Positions 16,941-26,070 of a stretch of DNA of 64,000 nucleotides are shown here, piece by piece (positions within the stretch are counted from its first letter, which is position 1; every line of letters starts with the position of its first letter). A program made the position numbers and the translations under genes. The notes beneath the pieces are model-generated. The model made no database searches and was not told the DNA's origin. It saw only the letters and a program-made list of their open reading frames with translations. This DNA comes from Cupriavidus necator A5-1 (GTDB lineage Bacteria > Pseudomonadota > Gammaproteobacteria > Burkholderiales > Burkholderiaceae): NCBI RefSeq assembly GCF_000744095.1, contig NZ_JQLI01000001.1:3844001-3908000 (forward strand), written 5' to 3'.

Positions 16941-19900
16941 TCAGTACAGCCAGCGGTAGCGCATTCCCAGTTCCGTCAGCGGCACGCCGCCGTTGCGCGC
17001 CGCGGTCTCGTGCGAGACGAACAGCGACAGGTGGTCGTTGCCGAACACCGAGCCGGCCAGCCCCAGCTGCACGCGGAAGTTCTGGCGTGCGCGCGTGTCG
17101 CGCAGCAACCCGACTTCGCCGAACGGGCGCCACTTGCGCGTGTAGTCGTCCAGCAGTTCGGTGCCGAAGCCGAACAGCACGCCCGCCTGGGTGAAGCCCT
17201 GCGGCATGTAGAAGCCGGGCGTGGCCGCGTCCCCGGCCGGCACCAGCGAGGCCATGCGCGGCGTCAGGCTGCCGCCGTTGGCGCTGTAGCTGGCATGCGT
17301 GCCAACCACGCGCACGGTGTAGTCAGGATACGCGGTGCGGATCTTGTAGCCGGCCTCGACGTCATAGACGATGCCATGCCCCAGCGCGCTGCGGTCCTGC
17401 CCGCGGAAGCTGCTGTACTCGATGCGGCCGCCGACAAACTCGCGCAGCCCGGTGCGGTAAATCGCGCCCAGTGCGGCCACGTCCTTGGCCCCGCCCACGC
17501 GCAGCGCGGCGGATTCGTCCGCGGGCTGGTTCAGCCCTGCCAGCGTGCTGAACTGCAGGCGGCCCTGCCGGTTCCACTCGCCGAAGAAGCGCGCGGTGGC
17601 CATGGTGTCCAGGCCTTCGCGGTAGCCCGCCGTGGCACGCCAGCGCTTGCCGTTGTCTTGATAGCCCAGCGACAGGTCAGCGCGCCGGTCGGACGACGGC
17701 ACGTTCACCAGCTGCGTGGGGTCCGTGCTGCGCTGGTCGCGCCAACTGCCGCGCAGGTTCAGGTCATAGCCATCCCACAGGCGCACGCCGCCGGCCAAGC
17801 TGCCTTCGGTGTATTCCAGCGGCTTCTGGTGCGTAAAGCTGACGCGCGGCTCGATCGCCTGGGCGTTGTAGAGCAGCGCGTCCTGCAGGGTTTCCTGCAG
17901 CGCGTCGTCGGTGCGCGCCACCTCCTGGGTGTCGAACGCCAGCGTCTGCGCGGCGCCGAGGCGGTCCAGGCGCAGGTTGGCCTCGATCTGGTTCGTCACC
18001 GGCACGCGGCCGGCCTGGCGTTCCAGCACGCGATCCAGCGCCTCCATGTCGTTGCTGTCGAGCGCCAGCGCGATCTCGGCATAGGCCGGGCGCGTCAGCG
18101 TGCGCGCGTAGTGCCTGGCGAGCCAGGCGCGCGCCAGCGGGTTGGCCTCGGACGACAGGGCCCAGGCCAGCGCCACGTCGCGGCCGGCGGCGGACAAGGC
18201 CGCTTCGCGCGCGGCCTCGCGTTGCACCACGGCCGCGGGCGGCGCCACGTCCAGCGGCGGCAGGCCGGCGATATCGCCCAGCTTCGACTTCGCACCGGCG
18301 GGTCGCGGCGCGTTGCGCGCCTGCGCCGTGGCAGCCCGGTCATCGCGCAGCATCTGGATCACCAGCGCACGCGACACGTCGCCCGAGGCGAACACCTGCC
18401 CCAGCGCCACGGTCTGGCGGCGCAGTTCGGCGCGCGAGGGCAGGCCCGGCTCGTCGCCCTCGGCCACGGCATCGTCTTCGTCATCGGCGCGCAGCCGCGC
18501 ATGCATGCGGCCGCCTTCGGCCCAGCCATGATGCAACGCCACCCACGCCTGGCGGCGGATGCGCCAGGCGGTGTCGGTTTGTCCGATGGCCTCGTACGCA
18601 TCCGCGGTCAGGCCCAGCCAGAGCGGATCGGCCTGCTTGCCGTCGTTGAGCTTGCGCAGGTAGTGCAGCGCCGACCGGCCGTCCTGGAAGCGCATATGGC
18701 CGGCGGCGAACGCGCCCCACAGGTCGGGGCTGTCTTCGGCCTCGCTTTTCAGGCGGCGCATCAGTGCGCGCACTTCGCTATCGGTACCGATGTCGACCTG
18801 CGCCCACAGCAGCGCGCCCAGCGCCTGGCTGCTGGCTTCCGGCAGGTTGGCGGCACGGCGCAGGTCGGCCATCGAGCGCTCGCGCTGGCCGATGGCGCGC
18901 AGGTATTCGGCGCGGTAGGTCAGGAAGCGGCCCGATTGCTCGGACGCCTGCAACTGCGCCGGCGTCAGGCTGGCCAGCAAGCGCTCGACACGCGGCCAGG
19001 CGCGCGCCTGGGTGTAGTAGTACACCGTCAGCTCCAGCGCCTCCTGGCTGCCGTGCTTGCGCCAGTAGGCTTCCGCGATGCGGCCGGCATCGATCGGGCT
19101 GCGGTCGTAGTACGCCAGCAGGTTGGCCAGGTCGCGTTCCTGCACGTTGGTTTGCGCGTCCTCGCAGTCGCTGCGCAGGCCGCCTTCGGGCAGGCGCCGG
19201 CACTGGTCCTCCTGCGGGCCGGAGATCGATGCCGTCAGCTTGCGATAGCCCTCGTCGAGCAGGTCGTCGCGCTGGTTCAGCCTGGCCAGTTCGGTGAAGG
19301 TGCGCCAGTAGAGCGCGTCGCCCTGGGCTGTGCCGGCGGCAGCGCGTGCAACCAGCATGGCATCCAGCGCCTGCCTCAGGCGCCCATGCACATAGTTGAA
19401 ATTGGCGAGCTTGAGCGCATACGCGGGGCGCTGGCCGAAGCGCTCCTGCAGCTCGGTGTAAAGCGCAAAGGCACGCCCGTCCTTGCCGGCGCGCTCGGCC
19501 AGTGCCGCGTTGCGTTCCATGATCTCGCGCGCATTGGGGCCGCGGCTGAGGCCGTCCAGAAAGGCCATGGCCTGTTCCGGCTCGCCCAGGCGCTCGTAGG
19601 CGGCGACCACCGCATCCACGGTGCGTGGGTCGCCGGCACGCGCGCGGTGGCGCAGCGCGAGCAGGTGAGCGGCGTCGTCCGACAGGCCCGGCGCCAGGCG
19701 CAGCACATGGTCCCAGGCCCGCTCGTCGTTGCTGGCCTGCGCGTACGCCAGCCAGTGTTGCAGTGCCACGGCGGGGTGGCGGTTCCATTCGGCCACCTGC
19801 GCCAGGCGCTCGCGCCAGAGCAGGTCGCCGGGCAGCCTGCGCACGGCGGTCTCGGCCACGCGCTGGGCCTGGTCGAGCTTGCCGGCGGCGAGGAAGACAC

Positions 19901-21002
19901 GATAGGCGAGGTCATGGTCTTCGGCGTTGAAGGGCTTCTCCGCAGCGGCGCCTTCGGCCTTGTCCGTGGCACTGGCGGCCGCCTTGCGGGTGTCCAGCAT
20001 GCCGGCGGCCTGCAGCGCATCGCGCAGCGCCAGCCCGCGCGGGCCGTCGAGGAAGACCACGCCTTGCGCGGCCCAGGGCTGCGCCGCGGCGAGCGCACGC
20101 GCCGCCTGCGCGGCAGGACTGTGCGGCAATGAAGACATCTTCAGCAACCGCTCCACGTAGCGCGCGGCCTGCTCCGGACGGTTGGCCGCCAGCGCCAGCT
20201 TCGTTAGGTAGCGCAGCACCTCGGGATCGTCGAGCAGGCGCCCGGCATGGCGCTCGGCTTCGGCCAGCGCCTCGTCCAGCAGGTTGCCGGACTGCAGCGT
20301 CTGCACGGCTTTCAGGAACAGCGCGCGCTGCTCGGCCAGCGTGCCGGCGCGGGCCTGGGCCGCGAACAGCGCGCGCGCGGCGTCGCGGTAGTTGCCGCCG
20401 GAGACCGCGATCTCGGCGAGCTGCCGGTTCCAGAAATCGGCATTGGCGCGGTCGGTGCGCGCCAGTTCGCGGTAGAAGCGCGCCTGCGCATCGGTCGCGC
20501 CGAGCTCGCGTGCCTGCGTGGCCAGCCGCTGCAGCTCCGCATTGGTCCAGCGCCGCGTCGTCGCTTCCTTGAGCAAGGCCTGCGCCTGTGCCAGGTACTG
20601 CGCGCGCTCAGCCGTATCGGGCTGCGCCGCCCAGGTACGCTGCTGCGCGATGTCGATGCGCGTGCGCAGGATCGTGCCGGACAGGTCGGCGCGCTGCAGC
20701 GACTGCATTCGCGCCAGCATGGCCTCGGCCTCGTCCAGCCGGCCGCTGCGCGCGTATTGCTCGGCCAGCACCGCCATGAACCCCGGATCGTCGGGCGCGG
20801 CCTTGGACCACGCTTCCAGGTACGCCACGGTCAGGCCGTCCATGCTGCGCCCCTGCCCCAGCAAGCGCTCACGCAGCGTCTCACGCGGGAACATCAGTGC
20901 CAGGCCGACCCCCACCATCGCGGTGAAGGTCAGTACCAGCGCCGGCGGCAGCAGCCGCTCGCGCTCAGCCGGCGCAGCGGACTTCGACGGCTTGGCTGGC
21001 AT
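16941..21002 (-). CDS. pelB: PelB, outer-membrane beta-barrel with TPR scaffold
   Basis: Large protein of 1353 residues, longer than the Pseudomonas PelB. One membrane segment near 18-38 is followed by about 900 residues of TPR-like helices (for example ALARADLSGTILR-type and GRLDEAEAMLARMQ units). The last 300 or so residues alternate in a beta-strand pattern and end in RYRWLY, a typical outer-membrane barrel C-terminus with terminal aromatic. It forms the Pel export pore and its TPR part holds PelA in the periplasm. The ATG at 21002 overlaps the pelA end by 38 bp. Confidence 0.94.
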   Translation of the reverse strand: MPAKPSKSAAPAERERLLPPALVLTFTAMVGVGLALMFPRETLRERLLGQGRSMDGLTVAYLEAWSKAAPDDPGFMAVLAEQYARSGRLDEAEAMLARMQSLQRADLSGTILRTRIDIAQQRTWAAQPDTAERAQYLAQAQALLKEATTRRWTNAELQRLATQARELGATDAQARFYRELARTDRANADFWNRQLAEIAVSGGNYRDAARALFAAQARAGTLAEQRALFLKAVQTLQSGNLLDEALAEAERHAGRLLDDPEVLRYLTKLALAANRPEQAARYVERLLKMSSLPHSPAAQAARALAAAQPWAAQGVVFLDGPRGLALRDALQAAGMLDTRKAAASATDKAEGAAAEKPFNAEDHDLAYRVFLAAGKLDQAQRVAETAVRRLPGDLLWRERLAQVAEWNRHPAVALQHWLAYAQASNDERAWDHVLRLAPGLSDDAAHLLALRHRARAGDPRTVDAVVAAYERLGEPEQAMAFLDGLSRGPNAREIMERNAALAERAGKDGRAFALYTELQERFGQRPAYALKLANFNYVHGRLRQALDAMLVARAAAGTAQGDALYWRTFTELARLNQRDDLLDEGYRKLTASISGPQEDQCRRLPEGGLRSDCEDAQTNVQERDLANLLAYYDRSPIDAGRIAEAYWRKHGSQEALELTVYYYTQARAWPRVERLLASLTPAQLQASEQSGRFLTYRAEYLRAIGQRERSMADLRRAANLPEASSQALGALLWAQVDIGTDSEVRALMRRLKSEAEDSPDLWGAFAAGHMRFQDGRSALHYLRKLNDGKQADPLWLGLTADAYEAIGQTDTAWRIRRQAWVALHHGWAEGGRMHARLRADDEDDAVAEGDEPGLPSRAELRRQTVALGQVFASGDVSRALVIQMLRDDRAATAQARNAPRPAGAKSKLGDIAGLPPLDVAPPAAVVQREAAREAALSAAGRDVALAWALSSEANPLARAWLARHYARTLTRPAYAEIALALDSNDMEALDRVLERQAGRVPVTNQIEANLRLDRLGAAQTLAFDTQEVARTDDALQETLQDALLYNAQAIEPRVSFTHQKPLEYTEGSLAGGVRLWDGYDLNLRGSWRDQRSTDPTQLVNVPSSDRRADLSLGYQDNGKRWRATAGYREGLDTMATARFFGEWNRQGRLQFSTLAGLNQPADESAALRVGGAKDVAALGAIYRTGLREFVGGRIEYSSFRGQDRSALGHGIVYDVEAGYKIRTAYPDYTVRVVGTHASYSANGGSLTPRMASLVPAGDAATPGFYMPQGFTQAGVLFGFGTELLDDYTRKWRPFGEVGLLRDTRARQNFRVQLGLAGSVFGNDHLSLFVSHETAARNGGVPLTELGMRYRWLY

Positions 21003-23868
21003 GGTTCAGGTCGGTAAGGGGCGCGGTATCGATGCGCAGGGTATCGCGCTCGCGCACACCCTGGACGGTCTTGCCGTCGACGCTCACGCGGCAATTGGCT
21101 GCGCCGGCGAGCCGGAAGAAAGGCTTGTAGTAGCCGCCGAAGGCAAAGCGCGTGACGCTGCCATCGCGCTGCCAGTTGCGCACGATGCCGTTGGCTTCGG
21201 CCAGCTGCGGAGCGCTCGCCACGGCAGGCGCGTCGCGCGTGACGAAGCGAACGTCGCCGCCGTCCAGGTGCAGGTAGACGCCGCCGCCCGGCGCCGCCGA
21301 GGTACCGGTGACCCCGCGCGCCGAGGCCAGCTCCGGCACGCCGGGGCCGGTCCAGCGCAGGTTGCGCAGGTTGCCGTCGCCGCGCACGATCCAGGCGCCC
21401 GGCTGCATACCGTCGCCCGGATCGCCCAGCTCGCGCGCCACCGCCATGTCCTGCCAGTCCAGCACCTTGCGCACGTAGTCGGTCGAATGCAGCGGCAGCA
21501 GCGGCTGCGCCAGCACGTAATCGTAGACCTTGCGCAGCGCCTTGAGCGATGCCACCTTGGTGCCGGAATAGCTGTGGTAGTAGATATTGACCGGCTTGAA
21601 GCGGTACGGCTTGTCGGTCAGCTCGAAGGTCTCGATCACGCGCTCGAAGCCGTAGTACGGGCCGTGCCACAGGTTGGTGTAGACGTTCTCGTTCTGGTTC
21701 GGCGCGAATACCTGGAAGGTGCCGTCGGGCTTGTTGATGCCCAGCGGCGCGATCGCGGTCCAGCTCGGGTTGCTGCGCGTGATCACGGTGTCGCCGCCGT
21801 TCATGTTGAGCACGCGCGCCTGCGCCGCGAGCTTGAGCGCCTGCGCGGGCGGCTGGCAGTCGCCCGACCACAGCAGCAGCGTGACCGGCTTGCTGGCGGG
21901 TGCGAGCTTGCGGTTGATGTACTCGATGGAGCCGCCGATCTCGCGGTTCAGGTCCATCGTGTAGCCGGGCACCGGCAGGTGGTAGGCCTCTTCTGCCGGT
22001 TTGGCGTCCTTGCCCGCGCCGTGGTCGTGGCCGGGGCTGCTGGCAGCCTGCACCGATTGCCGGCCTTCGGGCACGGTCAGCGCCCAGGTGAACGGGTGCG
22101 AGAAGGTATGGCTGGCCACCTCCACGTACGGCTGTGCGAAGATCTTGCGCGCGATCGGCTCGAGCTCGGCGCTGAGCTTCGGGTACATGCCGTCGGCGCT
22201 GAGTTCGGCCTGGATCACCGACATGGTCATCGGCAGCCGGTAGCGGTCGAAGACCTCGCGGAACAGCACCTCGCCCGAGAAGCCGCCGCCCGGCATCTCC
22301 GCGCGCGAGGCAAAGCCGTCACCGTCGATATGGATGGTCAGCAGGCGGCGGCCGTTCTCGGCAGTGACGTCGGGCACCGGCATCGCCGGCAGCCGCAGCG
22401 CCTCGCGCAGGAACTGCAGCGGCTGCACCACCCAGCGGTCCTGGTCGGTGTTCTGGATATCGGGCAGCACCGCGTACGGGCCCATTGCATAGCCGCCCCA
22501 CGGCGTGATCGCGGCGGCGTCATAGGTGAGCGTGCCCGAGCGCAGCCGCAGCAGCGAGCGCGAATCCGCGCCGACCTGCACCGGCACCGCGCGCGAGCGG
22601 TCTGGCGATACCGGCACCTCGAAACCCATCATCGGGTCTTTCGAGACCACCTGCACCGGCCCGCCCACGCGCCCCTTGGCCAGGCTCAGCCCGAGGCTGT
22701 GCGCCATCGTCCCAGTCATGCGCAGCCCGAAGTCGTTGAGGAAGACCACCGGGATGCCCTTCTCCACCTGCTTCCCGAGCCACTGCCGCAGGCGCCCCGC
22801 GGCTGCGTCATCGACTGGCCCTTCCAGCCAGGTCACCACGCCGGCGTAGCGGTCGGGGCCGAGGTCCGGCAGCGGATCGCCGACCTCGGCGAACTCCACG
22901 CGATAGCCAAGGTAGTTCAGCGGCATCGAAACAAAGCGCACGCCCTTGGAAGCGTCGATCGACACGCCGGGGCGGCGCTCCTGCACCACCAGCACCCGGC
23001 GCGGCAGCACTTCCACGCTGCCCACGCCAACGGTCTGCAAGGCCGGATCGGCAACGTACGGCGTGATCCCCAGCGCCCGGATGCGCTGCGCCGTCTCGCG
23101 CGCGCAGCGGCGGTCCGCCGGCGGACAATAGTCGATGGAGATCACCGGCAGCCGGTATTGCTCGCGGATGGTGCGGGCCTGCGCCAGCAGCCAGTCGCGG
23201 TCCGCCTGCGGCACCTCGACATAGCGGCCCTTGCCCTGGTCCCAGCCACGGAACAGCGATTCGAAGGCCACGGCATAGGCCAGCCCATGGACCTGCGGCA
23301 GGATCTCGAAGCCGCGGTTGAAGACCAGGCGCGCCTCGGGATAGCGCGCCTTGATGGCCTGGATCACGCGCACCATGCCCGCTTCCTGGCGCGCGCGCTC
23401 GGCGTCGGTCTTTGCCACCAGCTGGTAGGAGTCGAGCGTATCGAGGAAGAAGCCGCGGAAGCCGCGCTGCCACAGCGGCGCGATCACCTTGTCGACGTAG
23501 AAAGCGGGCCAGCCTTCGGCGGCCTGGTCGACCACGTGCGCACTCCAGGCGTCGTTGCGCCCGGCGAGCCAGGCCTGCGGGATGTCCTTGTAGTAGCGGC
23601 GGCTTTCCAGCACCTCGCCCACGCTGACGTAGGCGAACCAGGCGGTGGCGGGCGTGCCGGCCTGGCGCGGATCGAAGCCGCTGTCGGGTTCGACCACGGC
23701 GATATCGAAGGCCTGCAGCGCATCGACCGGCGGCTTCGCGCCATAGTGGAAGGCGATCGACGGCATCGGCGCCCCCCGCGCCGGTGTGGCCGCCGTCGCC
23801 GCGTTAACCGATACCAGCGAAAGCAGCACCGCCGTGCCTTGCACCAACCGTCGCATCGCCACCGCCAT
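20965..23868 (-). CDS. pelA: PelA, periplasmic Pel hydrolase/deacetylase
   Basis: Bifunctional periplasmic enzyme of about 967 residues. A signal peptide (RRLVQGTAVLLSLVSVNA) leads to a GH166-type hydrolase domain (IAFHYGAKPPVDALQAFD, FYVDKVIAPLWQRGF). A reductase/Rossmann-like middle and a CE4-like polysaccharide deacetylase domain follow, with IHIDGDGF (D515/D517) and SHTFSHPF (His587, His591). The C-terminus is a beta module. It trims and deacetylates Pel. ATG at 23868 gives a clean signal peptide; an ATG at 23856 is also possible and a longer frame to 23985 starts with an Arg-rich stretch and is rejected. It is the first gene of the pel operon. Confidence 0.94.
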   Translation of the reverse strand: MAVAMRRLVQGTAVLLSLVSVNAATAATPARGAPMPSIAFHYGAKPPVDALQAFDIAVVEPDSGFDPRQAGTPATAWFAYVSVGEVLESRRYYKDIPQAWLAGRNDAWSAHVVDQAAEGWPAFYVDKVIAPLWQRGFRGFFLDTLDSYQLVAKTDAERARQEAGMVRVIQAIKARYPEARLVFNRGFEILPQVHGLAYAVAFESLFRGWDQGKGRYVEVPQADRDWLLAQARTIREQYRLPVISIDYCPPADRRCARETAQRIRALGITPYVADPALQTVGVGSVEVLPRRVLVVQERRPGVSIDASKGVRFVSMPLNYLGYRVEFAEVGDPLPDLGPDRYAGVVTWLEGPVDDAAAGRLRQWLGKQVEKGIPVVFLNDFGLRMTGTMAHSLGLSLAKGRVGGPVQVVSKDPMMGFEVPVSPDRSRAVPVQVGADSRSLLRLRSGTLTYDAAAITPWGGYAMGPYAVLPDIQNTDQDRWVVQPLQFLREALRLPAMPVPDVTAENGRRLLTIHIDGDGFASRAEMPGGGFSGEVLFREVFDRYRLPMTMSVIQAELSADGMYPKLSAELEPIARKIFAQPYVEVASHTFSHPFTWALTVPEGRQSVQAASSPGHDHGAGKDAKPAEEAYHLPVPGYTMDLNREIGGSIEYINRKLAPASKPVTLLLWSGDCQPPAQALKLAAQARVLNMNGGDTVITRSNPSWTAIAPLGINKPDGTFQVFAPNQNENVYTNLWHGPYYGFERVIETFELTDKPYRFKPVNIYYHSYSGTKVASLKALRKVYDYVLAQPLLPLHSTDYVRKVLDWQDMAVARELGDPGDGMQPGAWIVRGDGNLRNLRWTGPGVPELASARGVTGTSAAPGGGVYLHLDGGDVRFVTRDAPAVASAPQLAEANGIVRNWQRDGSVTRFAFGGYYKPFFRLAGAANCRVSVDGKTVQGVRERDTLRIDTAPLTDLNHASQAVEVRCAG

Positions 23869-24908
23869 CACCCCGTGCAAGCGGGACCGCCTTCGCGCGC
23901 TCCGGCTCCCTGCTTCCTCCGACTGCTCCACAGCTAGCTTCCTCTTTGTCTGCGCGCCGCGCTTTATGTGCGCCCGGCGCAACATTTTTGGACGGTCGCC
24001 GCCGCCTTTGCCCGACTTTGGCGGTCGAGCTCGAAAAATTCCGATGTTATTTGACCTGCGGATGCTATGACAGACGCCCGAGTCGCACTGTCAACAATTG
24101 TTCCGAAATTGAGACATTGTCCCTGCCGACGCGTTAGCGCCCCACCCACGGCTGGCTTGAGCCCCTGTACAGAGGGAGCATGTCCATGGGCGCACAGCGG
24201 CCTCGCGGCAACCACCAAGCACCGTGGGCACAAACGAATCAATGGTGAACCGACCAGGTCCCGTGCGCGACGTGTCGCGACACTGTCCGCAATGACAATT
24301 CCGAACAGCTAGGTTTGAAACGCCAACATGTTTTTCCCGTTCCTGTCTTATATGTATGGCCTCGCATACAGTCGGCGCGCTCATGTATGTTCATGCATAG
24401 GCGATGACAACACCGGCCCGTTTTGGCTTTATTTTCATAATGATATATCCGGAGCCACGGGCTTCCCCCGATTGCGGTAAGTTGCCGCCGTCGTAAGAAT
24501 TTGTAAAAAAGATGGCCCCATCATGCACCGGACGGCAGCCATTATGCACGAGGTCACGGCATGGTGCCCGCTGGCGGTGCATCTGCCCAAGTTAAGCGCG
24601 TAAAAGAATCAGGGAATTCACTGAATCGAATGCGAAGTAGAAAACGCTAATATCTCCTATCGGAACCTCTCATCATGATTAGGCGGTTCGCCTGATTGAC
24701 ACATCGGGAAAATTCGGCAGAATGATTCCCACTGTGCAGTGTGTCGTTCCGTGACGTTTCGGCCATGCCGTTTTCGGTTGTCACGACAGCGACATATCGA
24801 GGTCATATGGATGCAGTGGCGCGTAACCAATTGAGACACGCTACATGCGTTGCACACGGTGTATAACGAGCGTTTTCGCTCATTTTGAAATTCAAGGTTG
24901 AGATAGAT
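23869..24908. promoter_or_regulatory. 1-kb divergent region between pelA and the cold-shock gene
   Basis: No gene is credible here. The stretch is markedly AT-richer than the rest of the window (for example 24415-24510 and 24590-24660), as in promoter regions bound by H-NS-type proteins. Minus-strand features toward pelA are a perfect -35-like TTGACA (plus-strand 24089-24094) overlapping the palindrome AACAATTGTT (24093-24102); no good -10 follows. At 24353-24370 TGTATG and CATACA form an inverted repeat with a 6-bp gap, and a near-palindrome ATGTATGTTCATGCAT lies at about 24383-24398. Assignment to regulators is not possible from sequence alone. Confidence 0.45.
24862..24881 (+). promoter_or_regulatory. 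Candidate -10 and leader hairpin of the cold-shock gene
   Basis: TATAAC at 24862-24867 resembles a sigma-70 -10 element. It is followed at once by a small hairpin, GAGCG-TTTT-CGCTC (24868-24881), and an ATTTT run 30 bp before the start codon. No convincing -35 is seen at standard spacing. If the start lies further upstream, the hairpin would be in the mRNA leader, where cold-shock mRNAs are typically controlled. Confidence 0.3.
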
Positions 24909-25112
24909 ATGGAAACCGGTACCGTTAAGTGGTTCAACGACGCCAAGGGCTTCGGCTTCATCACGCCGGACGCAGGCGGCAATGACCTGTTCGCGCACTT
25001 CTCCGCAATCGAAGGCTCGGGCTTCAAGTCGTTGAAGGAAGGCCAGAAGGTGCGCTACGTCAAGGCCATGGGCCAGAAGGGCGAGCAGGCCACCAAGATC
25101 CAGGCCCTCTGA
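24909..25112 (+). CDS. cspA: Cold-shock protein, CspA family
   Basis: Single cold-shock domain of 67 residues, the standard size. The nucleic-acid-binding motifs KGFGFI (RNP1) and DLFAHF (RNP2 VFVHF equivalent) are present, with VKWFNDAKG ahead of them. ATG at 24909 was chosen because [10 protein letters not shown] is the canonical N-terminus; AAGG lies about 12 bases before. It acts as an RNA chaperone. Which paralogue this is cannot be decided. It is divergent from pelA and followed by two hairpins, the second a good terminator. Confidence 0.95.
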   Translation: METGTVKWFNDAKGFGFITPDAGGNDLFAHFSAIEGSGFKSLKEGQKVRYVKAMGQKGEQATKIQAL

Positions 25113-25129
25113 TACCGGTTTGAGTACCG

Positions 25130-25151
25130 GGCCGGTCCCCAGGGACCGGCC
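25130..25151. other. Perfect 10-bp stem-loop just after cspA
   Basis: GGCCGGTCCC (25130-25139) and GGGACCGGCC (25142-25151) pair perfectly over a 2-base gap, 17 bp after the stop codon. No T run follows, so it is probably an mRNA-stabilising 3-prime hairpin placed ahead of the terminator. Confidence 0.5.
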
Positions 25152-25161
25152 GGAGCAGGCA

Positions 25162-25191
25162 AGGCCCCGCAGCTTCGGCGCGGGGCTTTTT
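25162..25191 (+). terminator. Rho-independent terminator of cspA
   Basis: GCCCCGC (25164-25170), a 9-base AGCTTCG-containing loop and GCGGGGC (25180-25186) are followed by five T. This is a standard intrinsic terminator about 50 bp after cspA. Confidence 0.85.
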
Positions 25192-25276
25192 CATTTGTCT
25201 TTGCCTTTTGTCCCGGGGCGCATGTCCCATTGCATGGCCCCGCGCTTCATTGGCCCCGCCACCGAGGAGTCCTGCG

Positions 25277-25888
25277 ATGCCTGCCCACCGCCTGCCGCCA
25301 CTGGCGCTGCTGGTCGCCGGCGCCCTGGCGCTGGCTGCCATGCCCGCGCCCGCCGCCGACGCCGGGGCCGGGGCCGATGCCCTGCTCAACCGCGGCAACG
25401 ATCCCTTCCTGCAGGTGTCCGCGCGCATCCCGGCATGCCCCGAGCCGGCTGGCCCGCGCGTCACCGAGGCGCAATGGCGGCGCGAGGCGCACCACCGCAT
25501 CGAACAGGGCAACCATTGCTGGACCGAGGGGCGCTGCCGCCTGTCCAACGCCTTCCAGTACGACCGCGAGATTGCCGACAGCCTGCGGCGCCGCCTCGAT
25601 ACGCTATCGGCCACGCTGCCGGGCTGGCACGACAGCTCGCTGTGGATCACCGTCAGCGGGCGCTGGCTGGTGGTGCAGGGCTGCGTCCGGCCGGGATTCT
25701 CCGTCGCGCCCTTCCTCGCCGCGCTGGGCGAGGTGGCCGACGTGGAGCGCGTGGTCGACCAGACCACCGCCACGCCGGCGCGGGGCGTGCCGTATGCGCG
25801 CTTTGCCGCGACGGCGGGCGGAACGCCGGATGCGCCCCGGCCTGCGCCTCAGAAAACGCCTGGGAACACGCCCCAGAAGGGGTCCTGA
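25277..25888 (+). CDS. Small exported protein, possibly BON-like
   Basis: Protein of 203 residues with a signal peptide (LALLVAGALALAAMPAPAADA). The mature part has a helical segment (VTEAQWRREAHHRIEQG), a possible disulfide pair (NHCWTEGRC) and a beta-alpha-beta segment near 115-165 (LWITVSGRWLVVQGCV, then EVADVERVVDQT) that resembles a BON domain. The tail is Pro-rich and probably disordered. ATG at 25277 has GAGGAG 7 bases upstream. It sits between cspA and the hopanoid operon but has its own leader and no clear link to either. The BON suggestion is tentative. Confidence 0.7.
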   Translation: MPAHRLPPLALLVAGALALAAMPAPAADAGAGADALLNRGNDPFLQVSARIPACPEPAGPRVTEAQWRREAHHRIEQGNHCWTEGRCRLSNAFQYDREIADSLRRRLDTLSATLPGWHDSSLWITVSGRWLVVQGCVRPGFSVAPFLAALGEVADVERVVDQTTATPARGVPYARFAATAGGTPDAPRPAPQKTPGNTPQKGS

Positions 25889-25926
25889 CGGCCGAAATGT
25901 TACGGCGACGTTTCGGACGATGTTGC

Positions 25927-25932
25927 TATAAT
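25927..25932 (+). promoter_or_regulatory. Extended -10 promoter upstream of hpnD
   Basis: TGCTATAAT at 25924-25932 is a consensus extended -10 element (TGnTATAAT). There is no good -35, which is tolerated with an extended -10. It lies about 140 bp before the GTG of hpnD and would drive hpnD-shc-hpnG. Confidence 0.55.
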
Positions 25933-26070
25933 CGGCCGACCCACAACCACCCTCCCGCCAGTGGCCGCGCATGGCGCCATACGGTTCGCCGTAGCGCGTT
26001 CAGTACAGCTGCCAATACAGTTGGCAATACAGCCATCAGCGGGACGGTTTGCAGCGTGTCGAGGAGTTAC

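Noticed and set aside
23869-23985. Longer pelA start at 23985
   Set aside because: It would place an Arg-rich stretch before the signal peptide; the start at 23868 gives a normal export signal.
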